Assembly: GCF_018325905.1 (NCBI RefSeq) | Contig: NZ_AP021901.1 | Coordinates: 2,604,001 to 2,668,000 of the forward strand | DNA from: Pseudomonas sp. St316 | GTDB taxonomy: Bacteria > Pseudomonadota > Gammaproteobacteria > Pseudomonadales > Pseudomonadaceae | Direction of reading: 5' to 3' | Length of the DNA: 64,000 bases | Shown: positions 54,530 through 64,000 of the stretch, one piece after another | How the letters are laid out: each line of letters opens with the position of its first letter | How positions within the stretch are numbered: position 1 is the stretch's first letter | Notes under the pieces: model-generated | Told to the model about the DNA's origin: nothing | The model's database searches: none | Seen by the model: the letters and a program-made list of their open reading frames with translations, nothing else | Position numbers and translations under genes: made by a program

Positions 54530-54879
54530 GGCTGACTCCCTGTCGTCATGCGGTTAGGGCCATTCCTTCAACTATGTAACATTTTCAACCTGTGCGCTTA
54601 CAGGTGCGGCTTACCTTGGACCTGTACACACCTCGGTCTACCAGCCGATTACCTACAACCATCTTGGGACTGCTGCGCAGTCCAGCGGGGATAAATCCCC
54701 TCGCCACAGGAGGGAACACCGTCCTACAGACAGCCGCCCGCTTTAGGATAAATCACAGAACGCTCTGACAACTTTTTAGGGTTGGCCTTCGGAAGTACCG
54801 GCCTTACGATCTGGATTGTCTCAGTGCTCAGCGTGGCATCCGGTGCGCTCAGCTTGGTTTTTATCGTGAGGACAGATCG
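54530..54879. other. Gap with REP fragment
   Basis: The 350 bases include a divergent REP-type element at 54667-54710 (GACTGCTGCGCAGTCCAGCG, then CCCCTCGCCACAGG). No gene is seen. Confidence 0.6.
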
Positions 54880-55077
54880 ATGCCTGAAACCCCATACGCC
54901 AAGGTCTTGGAGCTCGCCGCCAATGTTTTCGGCAGCCAGCAGTTGGCTGAGGACTGGTTGAGAAAACTCTGCCTGTACCTGGACGGTCAGGTGCCATTGG
55001 AACTGATCGATAACGCGCAGGGTTTCAAGTTAGTAGAGGATTACCTGACCCGGGTTGAGCTTGGGGTTTATCAATGA
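54880..55077 (+). CDS. Orphan antitoxin toxin-binding domain (MbcA/ParS/Xre C-terminal type, DUF2384)
   Basis: The 65-residue protein consists only of the C-terminal dimer/toxin-binding domain of Xre/MbcA/ParS antitoxins (VFGSQQLAEDWLRKL, VPLELIDNAQGFKLVEDYL). The DNA-binding Xre half is missing and no RES-type toxin gene adjoins. A GAGGA lies before the ATG. It may be a leftover of a RES-Xre locus or a free antitoxin that protects against a toxin elsewhere. Confidence 0.75.
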   Translation: MPETPYAKVLELAANVFGSQQLAEDWLRKLCLYLDGQVPLELIDNAQGFKLVEDYLTRVELGVYQ

Positions 55078-55104
55078 ATCCTTTGTTCTGCTGCGCCGTT
55101 TTTA

Positions 55105-55148
55105 GGGCTGCTGCGCAGCCCAGCGGGAGCAAGCTCCCTCGCCACAGG
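55105..55148. repeat. Single REP element
   Basis: GGCTGCTGCGCAGCC, a perfect hairpin, is followed by CAGCGGGAGCAAGCTCCC and TCGCCACAGG. It is one half of the longer inverted elements seen at 1593 and 56367. Confidence 0.85.
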
Positions 55149-55290
55149 TTGCGTTATGCCTAGAACTTTTTCCATCCACGTCCATCGGTCGTGCGGTAGG
55201 TTCCCCCTGTGGTGGCGGGCCCTTGAAAACGAGCTCAGGTGGAGCGTCGAGCAGTGCGGTTTTTAGCGGTTACCTGGACACGCTGCCACA

Positions 55291-55833
55291 CTATTTCTTA
55301 ACCGGGTAATCCTGTCCCCACACCCGTACGGTATTGACTGGCTCGCTCATGCCTTCAAACACGAACTTCTGGCGCACGGCGGTCTTCGCTGGAATGGTGA
55401 CCTCGTCCGGGTTGTCCAGGCCGGTGAGGCGGTTGGCGTAGCCTGCTTGGTCGATGGCCAGCAGCACGCCGGTCTGGCCGAGGTTGATCAGGCGCAGTTG
55501 GGTGTCGGTGCTGTTCTTGAAGCCGAGGGTGACGCTGACGCTTTCGTCGCTGGGCTCCAGCTTCAGCACTTCGATGGCGATGCGGTCTTTCATTTGCTCG
55601 CCGGAGGCAACGATTGCGGCGCCGTCGGTGCCTTGCACTGATTCGCGGCCATCGAGCACGCCTTCACTGACGCCGCCCAACAGGTTCTTGCCGGCGGTAA
55701 TGAAGGTCGAGACGGCGGACTTGGTGGAGTCCTTGATGAGGCTGCCGTCCGCCGGCTCGCCTTCGGCAAAGCACAGCGAGCTGAGCAGGAGGCTAGAGAT
55801 GAAGAGGGTGGAGCGTGACGGCAGAAAAGTCAT
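55291..55833 (-). CDS. Exported hypothetical protein
   Basis: The 180-residue protein begins with a signal peptide (ending about LCFAEG). The mature part is mostly beta-type sequence (KLEPSDESVSVTLGFKNSTD, NTVRVWGQDYPV), suggesting a periplasmic Ig-like or sandwich fold. I do not recognise the family. The ATG at 55833 has AAGGA upstream. Confidence 0.7.
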   Translation of the reverse strand: MTFLPSRSTLFISSLLLSSLCFAEGEPADGSLIKDSTKSAVSTFITAGKNLLGGVSEGVLDGRESVQGTDGAAIVASGEQMKDRIAIEVLKLEPSDESVSVTLGFKNSTDTQLRLINLGQTGVLLAIDQAGYANRLTGLDNPDEVTIPAKTAVRQKFVFEGMSEPVNTVRVWGQDYPVKK

Positions 55834-56128
55834 ACCTGGATCCTTTAGGGTGGCCTGCGACATCGCCTGTCAGAGGGGCGAGCGGCAATGATAGCCGTGA
55901 TCGAGGACGGTTAGCGATTTCCCTCCTGGAGTTTTTCCGGTCTTGCGCCGTTCCTGGTTGCGGCCAGGCTCAGGTTGATTGCGTTGAGCGAGTCCTGTGC
56001 TGTTCGTCTGATCCGTATTTTGCTGCCTCAGGTGCCCCTGTAACGAGCCCAGGCCGCACCCCAGAATAGCCACTCGGCTAGCCTATCGGACGGCCCGTGT
56101 ACTGCAATTTTTTGGTTCAGGAGTGCTC

Positions 56129-56212
56129 ATGACGAAGATGGCGATTTTTTTAGGCGGGTTTTTGGCACTGACCCTTTTGATCGGCGTACTGGCGACGATT
56201 TCGCCGGTATAG
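56129..56212 (+). CDS. 27-residue membrane miniprotein
   Basis: ATG at 56129 with AGGAG eight bases upstream opens a 27-codon frame (MTKMAIFLGGFLALTLLIGV and a short tail, ending at TAG 56212). It is a single hydrophobic helix after a lysine, the pattern of small inner-membrane proteins. The site quality and composition support translation. Function unknown. Confidence 0.6.
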   Translation: MTKMAIFLGGFLALTLLIGVLATISPV

Positions 56213-56250
56213 ACACATGCTGCTGAAGCACCTGTGGTGACAAGTCCACT

Positions 56251-56338
56251 GTGGGAGCGAGCTTGCTCGCGATAGCGGTGGTTCAGCTTGCATCCATGTT
56301 TAATGTGCCACCGTCATCGCGAGCAAGCTCGCTCCCAC
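56251..56338. repeat. Inverted REP pair
   Basis: GTGGGAGCGAGCTTGCTCGC and its complement flank a 48-base spacer. It is the same family as the arrays at 4400 and 27178. Confidence 0.9.
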
Positions 56339-56366
56339 ATGGGGGCTGGTGTGGTTTTGATTACTA

Positions 56367-56500
56367 CTGTGGCGAGGGAGCTTGCTCCCGCTGGGGCGCG
56401 AAGCGGCCCTAAAGCTCATATCCCGGTTGATGAGCAGGTGACAGGCAAGCCACCTTGGGGCTGCTGCGCAGCCCAGCGGGAGCGAGCTCCCTCGCCACAG
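56367..56500. repeat. Composite REP element
   Basis: Outer arms CTGTGGCGAGGGAGCTTGCT and its near-complement enclose about 85 bases that include the GGCTGCTGCGCAGCC hairpin. Together with 56251-56338 it fills the gap downstream of cheB (56213-56518). Confidence 0.85.
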
Positions 56501-56518
56501 GGTTGTGATCTGTCCTTG

Positions 56519-57592
56519 TTACTTGTGCAAGATCACCTGCGCAATCTCCTGCAACCCCATCACCCGTTGTGCGGCGTTGAGTTTGATCGCTTCCTTGGGC
56601 ATGCCGAAGACCACGCAGCTGGCTTCGTCCTGGGCCACGGTGCTGCTGCCGGCGTCGAGCATTTCCTTCAGGCCTCGGGCGCCGTCGTCGCCCATGCCGG
56701 TCATGATGATGCCGGTGGCGTTGCGGCCGGCGAACTTGGCCACGGAGCGGAACAGTACATCCACCGAAGGACGGTGGCGGTTGACCAGCGGGCCGTCCAC
56801 CACCTGCACGTGATAGAACGCGCCGCTGCGGGTCACCATCATGTGCTTGCCGCCGGGCGCGATGAGCGCCAGGCCCGGGTGGATGCGGTCGTTGTTGCGG
56901 GCTTCGCGTACTTCGATCTGGCACAGGCTGTTGAGCCTGGCGGCGAACGAGGCGGTGAATTTTTCCGGCATGTGCTGGACGATGACGATGCCCGGGCACA
57001 CCCGCGGCAGGGCGGTGAGCACCGCTTCCAGGGCCTGGGTGCCGCCGGTAGAGGTGCCGAGGGCGACGATGCGTTCGGTGGTCTGCGCCATGGCATGGCC
57101 GTTGGCGGCAGGCAGCATGGCGTCGGCGGTGAGTTTGGTGGCCGGCGTCAGTGCGGTCTGGGCGGGGCGCTTGCCCAGGTTGCGTACGTTGACCTGGGCG
57201 GCGGCGCGGATCGCCGACACCAGTTCCGGCGCCGACTCCAACAGAAAGTTTTTCAGGCCGGTGGTGGGCTTGGTGATGATTTCCACCGCGCCGGCGGCCA
57301 TCGCCTGCAAGGTGGTTTCCGCGCCCCGGGGCGTCAGGGACGAGCAGATCACCACCGGTGTCGGGCGCTCGCTCATGATTTTCTTCAGGAAAGTGATGCC
57401 GTCCATGCGCGGCATTTCTACGTCCAACACGATCACGTCGGGCCATTCCTTGGCCAATTTGTCCATGGCGAAAATCGGGTCGGACGCCGCGCCCATGACG
57501 TGGATGTCCGGTGTGTCGCTGAGGATCGCCAGCAACACCTGGCGAACCACCGCAGAGTCATCCACCAGCAATACATTGATCTTTTTTGACAT
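56519..57592 (-). CDS. cheB: Chemotaxis protein-glutamate methylesterase
   Basis: The 357-residue protein has a receiver domain (Asp11, Asp57, Lys108) and a CheB methylesterase domain with Ser181 (GTSTGGTQA), His207 (VQHMPE) and Asp302 (GMGDDGA). It removes methyl groups from, and deamidates, the chemoreceptor once phosphorylated by CheA. It is the last gene of the cluster; its start lies just after the cheD stop. Confidence 0.95.
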   Translation of the reverse strand: MSKKINVLLVDDSAVVRQVLLAILSDTPDIHVMGAASDPIFAMDKLAKEWPDVIVLDVEMPRMDGITFLKKIMSERPTPVVICSSLTPRGAETTLQAMAAGAVEIITKPTTGLKNFLLESAPELVSAIRAAAQVNVRNLGKRPAQTALTPATKLTADAMLPAANGHAMAQTTERIVALGTSTGGTQALEAVLTALPRVCPGIVIVQHMPEKFTASFAARLNSLCQIEVREARNNDRIHPGLALIAPGGKHMMVTRSGAFYHVQVVDGPLVNRHRPSVDVLFRSVAKFAGRNATGIIMTGMGDDGARGLKEMLDAGSSTVAQDEASCVVFGMPKEAIKLNAAQRVMGLQEIAQVILHK

Positions 57593-57594
57593 GG

Positions 57595-58092
57595 TTAATG
57601 CCGGGTCCTTATCGGTTGGTGCCTGACCCATACATCGCCGCTGCAAAGGTCGAAGATGATGCTGCGGTGGCCGGTGCTGCCCATGTCCTGGGCAATCAGG
57701 TCGAGGCGATAGAGGGCGGCCATTTCCAGCGCGGCGTTGACGTTGAGCCGCGCCACATCGCCGTAAGGCACATGGCGCTGCAGCTCGGGGAACATCTCGC
57801 CACCGCCGAACAGCTTGAGTTGGTAGTCCTCGGGTTCGGTGCGATGGGCCCGGGCCTGGCGGATGAACAGTTCGATGGCTTCGTCGGCGTACATGCCGTT
57901 CAGTGCGGTGGAACAGCGCACGCGACTGGGCAGCATGAAGTGGCACATGGCGCCGATCCTGCGCTGCGGATGCCACAGCGTGATCGCCACGCAAGAGCCG
58001 AGGATCGTGCGCAGGCGGGTTGGGCAGGTGGCGAAGCGAAACTCCCCCGGCGCCAGGTACACCTCGGCCACGTCCCTGATCGCGGCGTTCAT
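57595..58092 (-). CDS. cheD: Chemoreceptor glutamine deamidase
   Basis: The 165-residue protein has the CheD core: [16 protein letters not shown] with the catalytic Cys, followed by the [11 protein letters not shown]is and KLFGGGEMF. It deamidates receptor glutamines and can stimulate CheC phosphatase in other bacteria. It overlaps cheR by four bases and precedes cheB by two bases. Confidence 0.93.
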   Translation of the reverse strand: MNAAIRDVAEVYLAPGEFRFATCPTRLRTILGSCVAITLWHPQRRIGAMCHFMLPSRVRCSTALNGMYADEAIELFIRQARAHRTEPEDYQLKLFGGGEMFPELQRHVPYGDVARLNVNAALEMAALYRLDLIAQDMGSTGHRSIIFDLCSGDVWVRHQPIRTRH

Positions 58093-58925
58093 GGTTTGCG
58101 GTAAATCGAAGGCGACACCAGTTTCAACGCATCGGACACGCCGTTGAGGCTTTCCGAATGGCTCACGATGAAATAGCCGCCGGGCTTGAGCCGGGGGAGC
58201 AAGCGGGCGACCACTCGGCTTTTGGTGGGTTGGTCGAAATAGATCATGACATTGCGCAGGAAAATCACGTCGAACTCCCCCAGCTCCGGCAAGGTGTCGT
58301 TGAGGTTGACCTGGATAAAATGGACTCGGTTGCGCAACGTCCGGTCGATGAGGAACGTGCCTTGCTGGCTGCCAGTGCCCTTGAGGCAATACTTCACCAG
58401 CAGCGGATGGGGCAGGTTGCTGGCGCGCTCCATGGGGTAGTGCCCTGAGCGGGCCTTGGCCAGCACCTGGCTGCTGATGTCCGAACCGATGACCTCCCAA
58501 GGCGTGGTGCCCAGCCCCTCGGCCAGGGTCATGGCCAGGCTGTAGGGTTCTTCGCCCGATGAGCTCGCCGCGCTCCACAGGCGAAAGGTCTTGCCCGGTG
58601 TTGCATGGGGTAGCACCTGCTGGCGCAGGAAATCGAAATGCTTGGGTTCGCGAAAAAAATAGGTCTCGTTGGTGGTGAGCAGGTCCAGCGCCACCTGCAA
58701 CTCATCGGTGCGCTGGCCGTTCATGATCAGCTTGAAATACTCACCGTAGCTGTCCAGCTCATAGTGCTTGAGGCGCTTGAACAAACGCCCGGCCACCAAG
58801 GCTTTCTTGGCTTCGGACAGGCTGATGCCAGCGGCCTGGTACAGCCAGGACTGGAACTGGCCGAACTCCCGGTCAGTGAGCGCCTGCGTGTTCAGGGTGC
58901 GTTCCTTGCAAGTATCGGCGTTCAC
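58089..58925 (-). CDS. cheR: Chemotaxis receptor methyltransferase
   Basis: The 278-residue protein has the CheR N-terminal helical domain and the SAM-binding domain ([48 protein letters not shown]). It methylates receptor glutamates to adjust sensitivity. The GTG start at 58925 overlaps the cheW stop (GTGA). Confidence 0.94.
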   Translation of the reverse strand: MNADTCKERTLNTQALTDREFGQFQSWLYQAAGISLSEAKKALVAGRLFKRLKHYELDSYGEYFKLIMNGQRTDELQVALDLLTTNETYFFREPKHFDFLRQQVLPHATPGKTFRLWSAASSSGEEPYSLAMTLAEGLGTTPWEVIGSDISSQVLAKARSGHYPMERASNLPHPLLVKYCLKGTGSQQGTFLIDRTLRNRVHFIQVNLNDTLPELGEFDVIFLRNVMIYFDQPTKSRVVARLLPRLKPGGYFIVSHSESLNGVSDALKLVSPSIYRKP

Positions 58926-59458
58926 TGGGCATCCACTTCCAGCGCGTTCGGGCTGGCTTCTGCGAGTAGGGACATTTCGTCGATGGACAGCACCCGGTCC
59001 ACCTCCAGCACGATGACGAACTTGCCATCGACCTTGGCCATGCCACTGATGAAGTCGGCACGGATCTTCGCGCCGAAGCTCGGTGGTGGCTCGATCTGCG
59101 AGGCCGGGATTTCCAGCACCGCCGACACCGTGTCCACCAACAGGCCAATGTCCTGGGCCTGGCCGTCGGTGCTGGCCGCCTCGATGATCACCACGCAGCT
59201 GCGGCGGCTGATCGCCGAATTCGGCCGGCCGAAACGGGCCGACAGGTCCACCACCGGCACGACCGCGCCACGCAGGTTGATCACCCCGCGCACGAAGGCC
59301 GGCATCATCGGCACCACGGTCAGGTTGCCGTATTCGATGATTTCCTTGATGCACAGAATGCCAATGGCGAACATCTCCGTGCCGAGCATAAACGTCAGGT
59401 ATTGCGCTTCTTCCTCGACCGCGAGGGCGGTTTGACGTGTGGTCGCGATGGCGCCCAT
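58922..59458 (-). CDS. cheW: Chemotaxis coupling protein
   Basis: The 178-residue protein is a CheW domain (LTFMLGTEMFAIGILCIKEI, VRGVINLRGAVVPVVDLSARFG). It links the chemoreceptor to CheA. The ATG at 59458 has AGGAGAAA upstream; an in-frame ATG 21 bases earlier is less likely. It lies between the receptor and cheR genes. Confidence 0.94.
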   Translation of the reverse strand: MGAIATTRQTALAVEEEAQYLTFMLGTEMFAIGILCIKEIIEYGNLTVVPMMPAFVRGVINLRGAVVPVVDLSARFGRPNSAISRRSCVVIIEAASTDGQAQDIGLLVDTVSAVLEIPASQIEPPPSFGAKIRADFISGMAKVDGKFVIVLEVDRVLSIDEMSLLAEASPNALEVDAQ

Positions 59459-59497
59459 TGCTTTTTCTCCTTTAAGCAAGCCAGTGGAACCGGGCCA

Positions 59498-61156
59498 TCA
59501 GAACCGAGTGAATTCCGATTCGTCCGGGGCGCTGGCCATGTTGTAGGCAAACGCTTTGGGCATGATCGGTGCCGGTGCCCGGGCCGGTTTACGGCCGGAG
59601 GAACCTGGGGTGTTATCGACCCTGGCAACTTGCACGGCAGACTTGGGCGGCGTGTCCAGGGTAAAGAAACTCATGGCCTGTTGCAGTTGCTCGGCCTGGC
59701 TGCTCATTTCCTCGGCGGTGGCGGCCAGTTCTTCGCTGCTGGAAGCGTTCTGCTGGGTCACTTGGTTGAGCTGGGTCATGGCCGTGTTGATCTGCGCAAC
59801 GCCCGCTGCCTGCTCTTCGGAGGCGGCGCTGATTTCCTGCACCAGGTCCGAGGTTTTGTTGATCGAAGGGACCATCTCGTTGAGCAGGTTCCCGGCCTTT
59901 TCCGCCATATCGACACTGCTGGACGACAGCTCACCGATTTCCTGGGCCGCCACCTGGCTGCGTTCGGCCAGTTTGCGCACTTCGGCGGCGACCACCGCGA
60001 AGCCTTTGCCATGTTCACCGGCGCGGGCGGCTTCGATGGCGGCGTTGAGCGCCAGCAGGTTGGTCTGGTAGGCGATGTCGTCGATGATGCTGATGCGTTG
60101 GGCGATTTTTTTCATCGCCACCACGGTCTGCTGCACCGAATCGCCGCCGTCGGTGGCTTCCTTGGCGGCCTTGCTGGCCATGCCGTCGGTGACCTTGGCG
60201 TTCTCGGTGTTCTGGTTGATGCTGGCGCTCATCTGCTCGATGGACGCACTGGTTTCCTCGACACTGGCCGCCTGTTCGCTGGTGGCTTGGCTCATCGATT
60301 GCGCGGTGGCGCTGACTTGTTCGGAGGCGCTGGCCAGGTTGTCCGCGGCGTTACGCACTTCACCGATGATGTGCGAGAGTTTGCCGACCATGTTCTGCAT
60401 GGCGTTGAGCACCATGCCGGTTTCGTCCTTGGAGCCGCTCTCGATTTTTGCGTTCAGATTGCCTTCGGCCAATTGTTCGGCGACGGTGGCGGCCTGTTTC
60501 AATGGGCGGGAAATGATCCGGGAAATGAACAGCGCCAGGCCCAGACCTACCAGCAGGGCGGCAACCAGCACGGCAATGATCGACAGGCGCGATTTTTCAA
60601 ACAGCGCTGCGCCACGCTCGCTGGCGGCGCCGGCGCCGGCGTCATTAAGCTCCACCAGTTTTTGCAGGTCGGCGACCACCAGCTCGAATCGACGCTTGGA
60701 CTCGCCCCTGAGCAGGGCATGGGCTTGCTCGATCAGGTTTTGCCGGGACAGCGCCAGCAGGTCTTTGCTCACCGCCAGGTAAGCGTTCCAGTCATTGCGG
60801 GTGGTTTCGAACAGTTGACGGTCTTCGGCGTTGGAGAGCAGCTTTTCATAGGTATCCAGGCGCGTTTCAAAGGCTTTTCTGGAGTCTTCCGCTTCTTGCT
60901 CAGTGGTGGTGCGCTCCTGCTCGGAGTCAGCGGTAATGTGGCGGTTTTCCTTGAGGCGATACTGTGCCCCGAAGAAACGCATGCCCGAGGCGGCACGCAT
61001 GGACGGCATCCAGTTTTCCCGGATCTCGACCGTGGTGCCGTTTACCTCGCCCAGTTGCATGATCGCGAACACCCCCATGGCAGCGGTCAGGGCCAGCACC
61101 ACCAGAAATGAAGTGATCAGTTTGGTGGCGATTCTAAGATCGTAGAACCATTTCAT
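59498..61156 (-). CDS. Methyl-accepting chemotaxis protein with four-helix-type sensor domain
   Basis: The 552-residue receptor has a membrane segment at about 11-33, a helical periplasmic domain (4HB_MCP type) to about 190, a second membrane segment at 191-213, a HAMP region and the signalling tip ([20 protein letters not shown]). It lacks the NWETF-type C-terminal tether for CheR/CheB; the tail ends ESEFTRF. It should be the dedicated receptor of this cluster. Ligand unknown. Confidence 0.93.
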   Translation of the reverse strand: MKWFYDLRIATKLITSFLVVLALTAAMGVFAIMQLGEVNGTTVEIRENWMPSMRAASGMRFFGAQYRLKENRHITADSEQERTTTEQEAEDSRKAFETRLDTYEKLLSNAEDRQLFETTRNDWNAYLAVSKDLLALSRQNLIEQAHALLRGESKRRFELVVADLQKLVELNDAGAGAASERGAALFEKSRLSIIAVLVAALLVGLGLALFISRIISRPLKQAATVAEQLAEGNLNAKIESGSKDETGMVLNAMQNMVGKLSHIIGEVRNAADNLASASEQVSATAQSMSQATSEQAASVEETSASIEQMSASINQNTENAKVTDGMASKAAKEATDGGDSVQQTVVAMKKIAQRISIIDDIAYQTNLLALNAAIEAARAGEHGKGFAVVAAEVRKLAERSQVAAQEIGELSSSSVDMAEKAGNLLNEMVPSINKTSDLVQEISAASEEQAAGVAQINTAMTQLNQVTQQNASSSEELAATAEEMSSQAEQLQQAMSFFTLDTPPKSAVQVARVDNTPGSSGRKPARAPAPIMPKAFAYNMASAPDESEFTRF

Positions 61157-61189
61157 TGGGAAGTACCTCTCCTTGGAATTGCTAAAGCG

Positions 61190-63294
61190 TCAGCGAGCGT
61201 TGGCTTGTTGTAATTGAGTTGGGGTGTAGCGGTTTTCCACTTGGGCGATCTGGGTGAGTAGCGCCGGTACGTCGAGAATCAACGCCACGGCGCCACTGCC
61301 CAGGATGGTCGAGCCGCTGATGCCGCGAAGGGCACCGAACAGCTTGCCCAGCGGCTTGATCACGGTCTGGAATTCACCCAGCAAGTCATCCACCACCAGC
61401 CCGGCCTTGAGTTCGGCGTAGCGCACCACCACCACGTTCTGCCGGCGCGCGGCCGGGCCTTCATGGCTGAAGTGATCGCGCAGGTAAACCAGCGGCAGCA
61501 CCTCGCCGCGCAGGTCGAGGTAGCCTTGTTCGCGGCTGGCGAGCCCATCGTCTTCGCTCAGCTCGATGCATTCCTGGACCATGTCCAGCGGAATGACGTA
61601 GGTCGACTGACCGATGCCCACCAGAAAACCATTGATGATCGCCAAGGTCAGCGGCAGGCGGATGCGCACCACGGTGCCTTTGCCGGGTTGGCTGTCCAGG
61701 TCGACGGTGCCACGCAGCAGGGTGATGTTGCGCTTGACCACGTCCATGCCCACGCCGCGTCCCGACAGGTTGGTCACGGCCTGGGCGGTGGAGAAGCCGG
61801 GTTCGAAGATCAGGTTGTAGATTTCCTGGTCGGTGGGGCTGGCACCCGGGGGACCAGGCCACGCTCCTGGGCTTTTTCCAGGATCCGGTCGCGGTTCAGG
61901 CCGGCACCGTCGTCGGCGATCTCCAGCACGATACTGCCCGAGTCGTGATAGGCGTTGAGGTGCAGGTGCCCCTTGGCCGGTTTGCCGGCCGCCAGGCGTG
62001 CCTCGGCGGTTTCAATGCCGTGGTCCATGGCGTTGCGCAGCAGGTGCATGAGCGGGTCGCCGATTTTTTCCACCACGGTCTTGTCCAGCTCGGTCTCCGC
62101 ACCGCTGATGATCAGGTCGATGTCCTTGCCCAGTTCCTGGCTGACATCGCGCACCACGCGACGGAAGCGGTTGAAGGTTTCGCCGATGGGGATCATGCGC
62201 AGGCGCAGGGCACCGTCGAGGATTTCCTCCACCAGTGACGACACCGTCGAGGTGGATTCCTGCAACGGATCGTTGTTGCAGGTGCGGGCCAGCAGGCTGG
62301 TACCGGCGCTGGCGATGACCAGTTCGCCCACCAGGTTGATCAGTTCGTCGAGCTTGTCGGCGTTGACCCGCACGTAGGTGCCGTCCTTGGCCTTGCTGTC
62401 GCTGCTCACCGTCTGTTTGTCGCTGGCGATCTGGGCGGGCACGCGCGGTGTCTTGCGCTGGTCGGACAACAACTCGCCAGTGGCGATCAACGCGGTGCTT
62501 TCCTCGGCCGGTTCCGGTGAGGTGGTCACCAGGCCGGTGTTGGCCGGGGACGCGATGTCATCCAGGGCAACGATCTCGATCACGCAGTCTTCCCGGACGA
62601 AGTCGAACACTTCGTTGATCGCGCCGTGGCTGGCGGCCGAGCGAAACTCGATGTCGAAGCCCAGGTAGCAGGACTCGGCGTCCCAGGCGTCGGCGGCGGG
62701 CAGGGCGTCGGTCAAGGTGATGAGGTCGACGATTTCACCCAGGGTTTGCAGATAACGCAGGAACGAGAGTGGGTCCATGCCGTTGCGGAACACGTCCTGA
62801 CCAAAGCGCAGGGAAATGTGCCAGAGGCGCGCTACGCCGGGTTCGCGGGCTTCGATTTCATGGACAGGCGTCGGAGCAGCGGTGGGCGAGGGCGCCTGGT
62901 ACTCCTGCAGGATCTGGCACAGCTCCACTTCCCGTTGCAGGGCCGGTGGCGGCAGCGTTCCACCCTGGTTGGCGGCCACATTGATCAGTTCCAGCATGTG
63001 ATCGCTGGACTTGAGCAGCACCGCGATCAGGCCGGCGTCCACCTCGACGCTGCCGTTGCGCAGGCGATCGAGCACGTCTTCGACGATGTGGGTGAAGCTG
63101 ACGATCGGTTCCAGGCCAAACAGCCCGGCCGAGCCCTTGATCGTGTGCGCCGCCCGGAAGATCGCGCCAATGGCGTCATCGTCGCCGGGGTCGGTTTCCA
63201 GTTGCAGCAGCGACTCTTCCATCGCCTGCAACTGTTCCCGTGCCTCGACGATGAAGGTCTGTTGTGCCTGATCGAGATTGATGCTCACGCTCAT
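61190..63294 (-). pseudogene. cheA: CheA histidine kinase gene, broken by a one-base frameshift
   Basis: Two frames together encode a full CheA of about 701 residues. The upstream frame holds the Hpt domain (His50 in AAHTIKGSAG), the dimerisation domain (DKLDELINLVGEL), and the ATPase start (HLLRNAMDHGIE). It fails after AQERGLVP at a run of five G on the plus strand (61848-61852). The downstream frame holds the ATPase end (GRGVGMDVVKRNI) and the CheW-like regulatory domain. One extra G/C restores GLVPPGASPTDQEIYNLIF. As read, no functional kinase is made; a sequencing error is equally possible. Confidence 0.9.
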
Positions 63295-63324
63295 ATCCTT
63301 TGTCGTGTCCGACGTATTGCAGTC

Positions 63325-63609
63325 CTAGGCAACCAGGTTGCACAGGGCAAGTGTCTCCATGACGGCCTTGCTTTGGCCGGTCAGTGTCAGTTGGGTGCCG
63401 GCCCTGGCCGCCTCGCGCTGTACCATCAGCAGCAGTTGCAGGCCGGCACCGTCCATCTCGGTGATCTGCGACAGATCCAGGGCCATTCGCGGCGTTGCCC
63501 CCAGGTGCGGCAGCCATTGCGCGGCCAGGTCGGCGGCGGTGTAGATCGTCAGCTCGCCGTCGATGTGCACCTGGGCGGTGTCATCGTTTGTTTCGTATTG
63601 CAACGGCAT
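63325..63609 (-). CDS. STAS-domain protein of the chemotaxis cluster
   Basis: The 94-residue protein is a single STAS domain. The usual D-S-S/T-G phosphorylation motif reads D53-G-A-G56 (ITEMDGAGLQLL), so the phosphorylatable serine is absent. Such domains bind partners rather than act as kinase substrates. It lies between cheY and cheA in the same direction and may feed a separate signal into the pathway. Confidence 0.88.
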   Translation of the reverse strand: MPLQYETNDDTAQVHIDGELTIYTAADLAAQWLPHLGATPRMALDLSQITEMDGAGLQLLLMVQREAARAGTQLTLTGQSKAVMETLALCNLVA

Positions 63610-63624
63610 CGGAGTCTCCGGCGA

Positions 63625-63993
63625 TCAAGGAAGAATCAGCTTGGATACCGCCGCCAGCATTTGCGCCGGCTGGAACGGCTTGACCACCCAGGCCTTGGCC
63701 CCGGCGGCCTGGCCTTCCTGCTTCTTCGATTCCTGGGATTCGGTGGTAAGCATGATGATCGGCGTGAACTTGTAGCTGGCCAGCTTCTTGACCTCCTTGA
63801 CGAAGGTGATGCCGTCCATGTTGGGCATGTTCACGTCACTGATGATCAGGTGCACTTTCTGGCCATTGAGCTTGCCCAGCGCATCCTTGCCATCGCTGGC
63901 TTCGATCACGTCGTAGCCGGCACTTTTCAGCGCGATGCCGACCACCTGCCGAACGCTCGCGGAGTCGTCGACAACCAATACACTTTTAGCCAT
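63625..63993 (-). CDS. cheY: CheY-type response regulator
   Basis: The 122-residue single-domain receiver has Asp9/Asp10, phosphoacceptor Asp53 (LIISDVNMPNMDG), Thr83 (MLTTES) and Lys105 (VVKPF). It is the output regulator, acting on the flagellar motor or another target. It is the first gene of the cluster visible; upstream sequence is outside the window. Confidence 0.93.
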   Translation of the reverse strand: MAKSVLVVDDSASVRQVVGIALKSAGYDVIEASDGKDALGKLNGQKVHLIISDVNMPNMDGITFVKEVKKLASYKFTPIIMLTTESQESKKQEGQAAGAKAWVVKPFQPAQMLAAVSKLILP

Positions 63994-64000
63994 GAACGGC

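Noticed and set aside
46933..55290. A tRNA-anchored genomic island with attachment sites
   Set aside because: No tRNA gene, integrase or direct-repeat pair was seen at either edge, so only the AT-rich, decayed content supports the island idea.
59402..61111. A 569-codon plus-strand frame over the chemoreceptor gene
   Set aside because: Gly/His/Gln-rich composition typical of antisense reading of a real gene; the minus-strand receptor is certain.

Overview
The window looks like a chromosome segment of a fluorescens-group Pseudomonas. It is GC-rich, and many gaps carry Pseudomonas-type REP elements: inverted pairs built on GTGGGAGCGAGCTTGCTCGC or on CTGTGGCGAGGGAGCTTGCTCCC. The gene families (MlaA lipoprotein, hydroxamate-type TonB receptor, an accessory chemotaxis cluster with CheD and a STAS protein) also fit. 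Species is not decided from sequence alone.

Layout. 1-1419: an OmpR-type two-component system, with the kinase cut by the left edge. 1.7-6.7 kb: MlaA-type lipoprotein, a CdtB/DNase-I-fold enzyme, VOC and RidA proteins, a LysR regulator and a GFA protein. 6.7-36 kb: a large amine, amino-acid and peptide or opine catabolic region. It holds an aldehyde dehydrogenase, an HcnC/OoxB-like oxidase, RidA plus a D-amino-acid PLP enzyme with a divergent LysR regulator, and a ten-gene operon (12.8-24.2 kb). That operon carries a HAD enzyme, an OrdL-like oxidase, a full peptide-type ABC importer, a three-subunit HcnABC/OoxAB-like dehydrogenase and an ArgE-like M20 deacylase. Succinate-semialdehyde and tartrate-type dehydrogenases, GabT and an Lrp regulator follow. 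A small AT-rich two-gene cassette (29.4-31.6 kb) encodes membrane proteins, one with an R-N-x3-H (HEPN-type) motif. 35.7-46.9 kb: hydrolase, VOC, solute-binding, thioesterase and KptA genes, a siderophore receptor with a Fur-like site, an MFS exporter and its LysR regulator. 47-55 kb: an AT-richer accessory island with a Septu-like ATPase/HNH pair, a GIY-YIG protein, a lipoprotein, broken or orphan antitoxins, a decayed metalloprotease gene and several repeat types. 56.5-64 kb: a chemotaxis operon on the minus strand in the order cheY, STAS, cheA, MCP, cheW, cheR, cheD, cheB.

How it works together (inference). The 12.8-27 kb block looks like a pathway that imports a nitrogen-containing compound, oxidises it with membrane-associated flavoenzymes, removes an acyl group, and passes aldehyde and hydroxy-acid products to central metabolism. 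RidA proteins would remove reactive enamine or imine intermediates.

Two genes, cheA and the LysR gene at 46 kb, are frame-disrupted exactly at short G/C homopolymers. Either these are sequencing errors or both functions are altered in this strain. The most promising candidates for new biology are the HEPN-motif/membrane cassette at 29.4-31.6 kb and the Septu-like pair with its neighbouring GIY-YIG nuclease at 47.1-50.3 kb.
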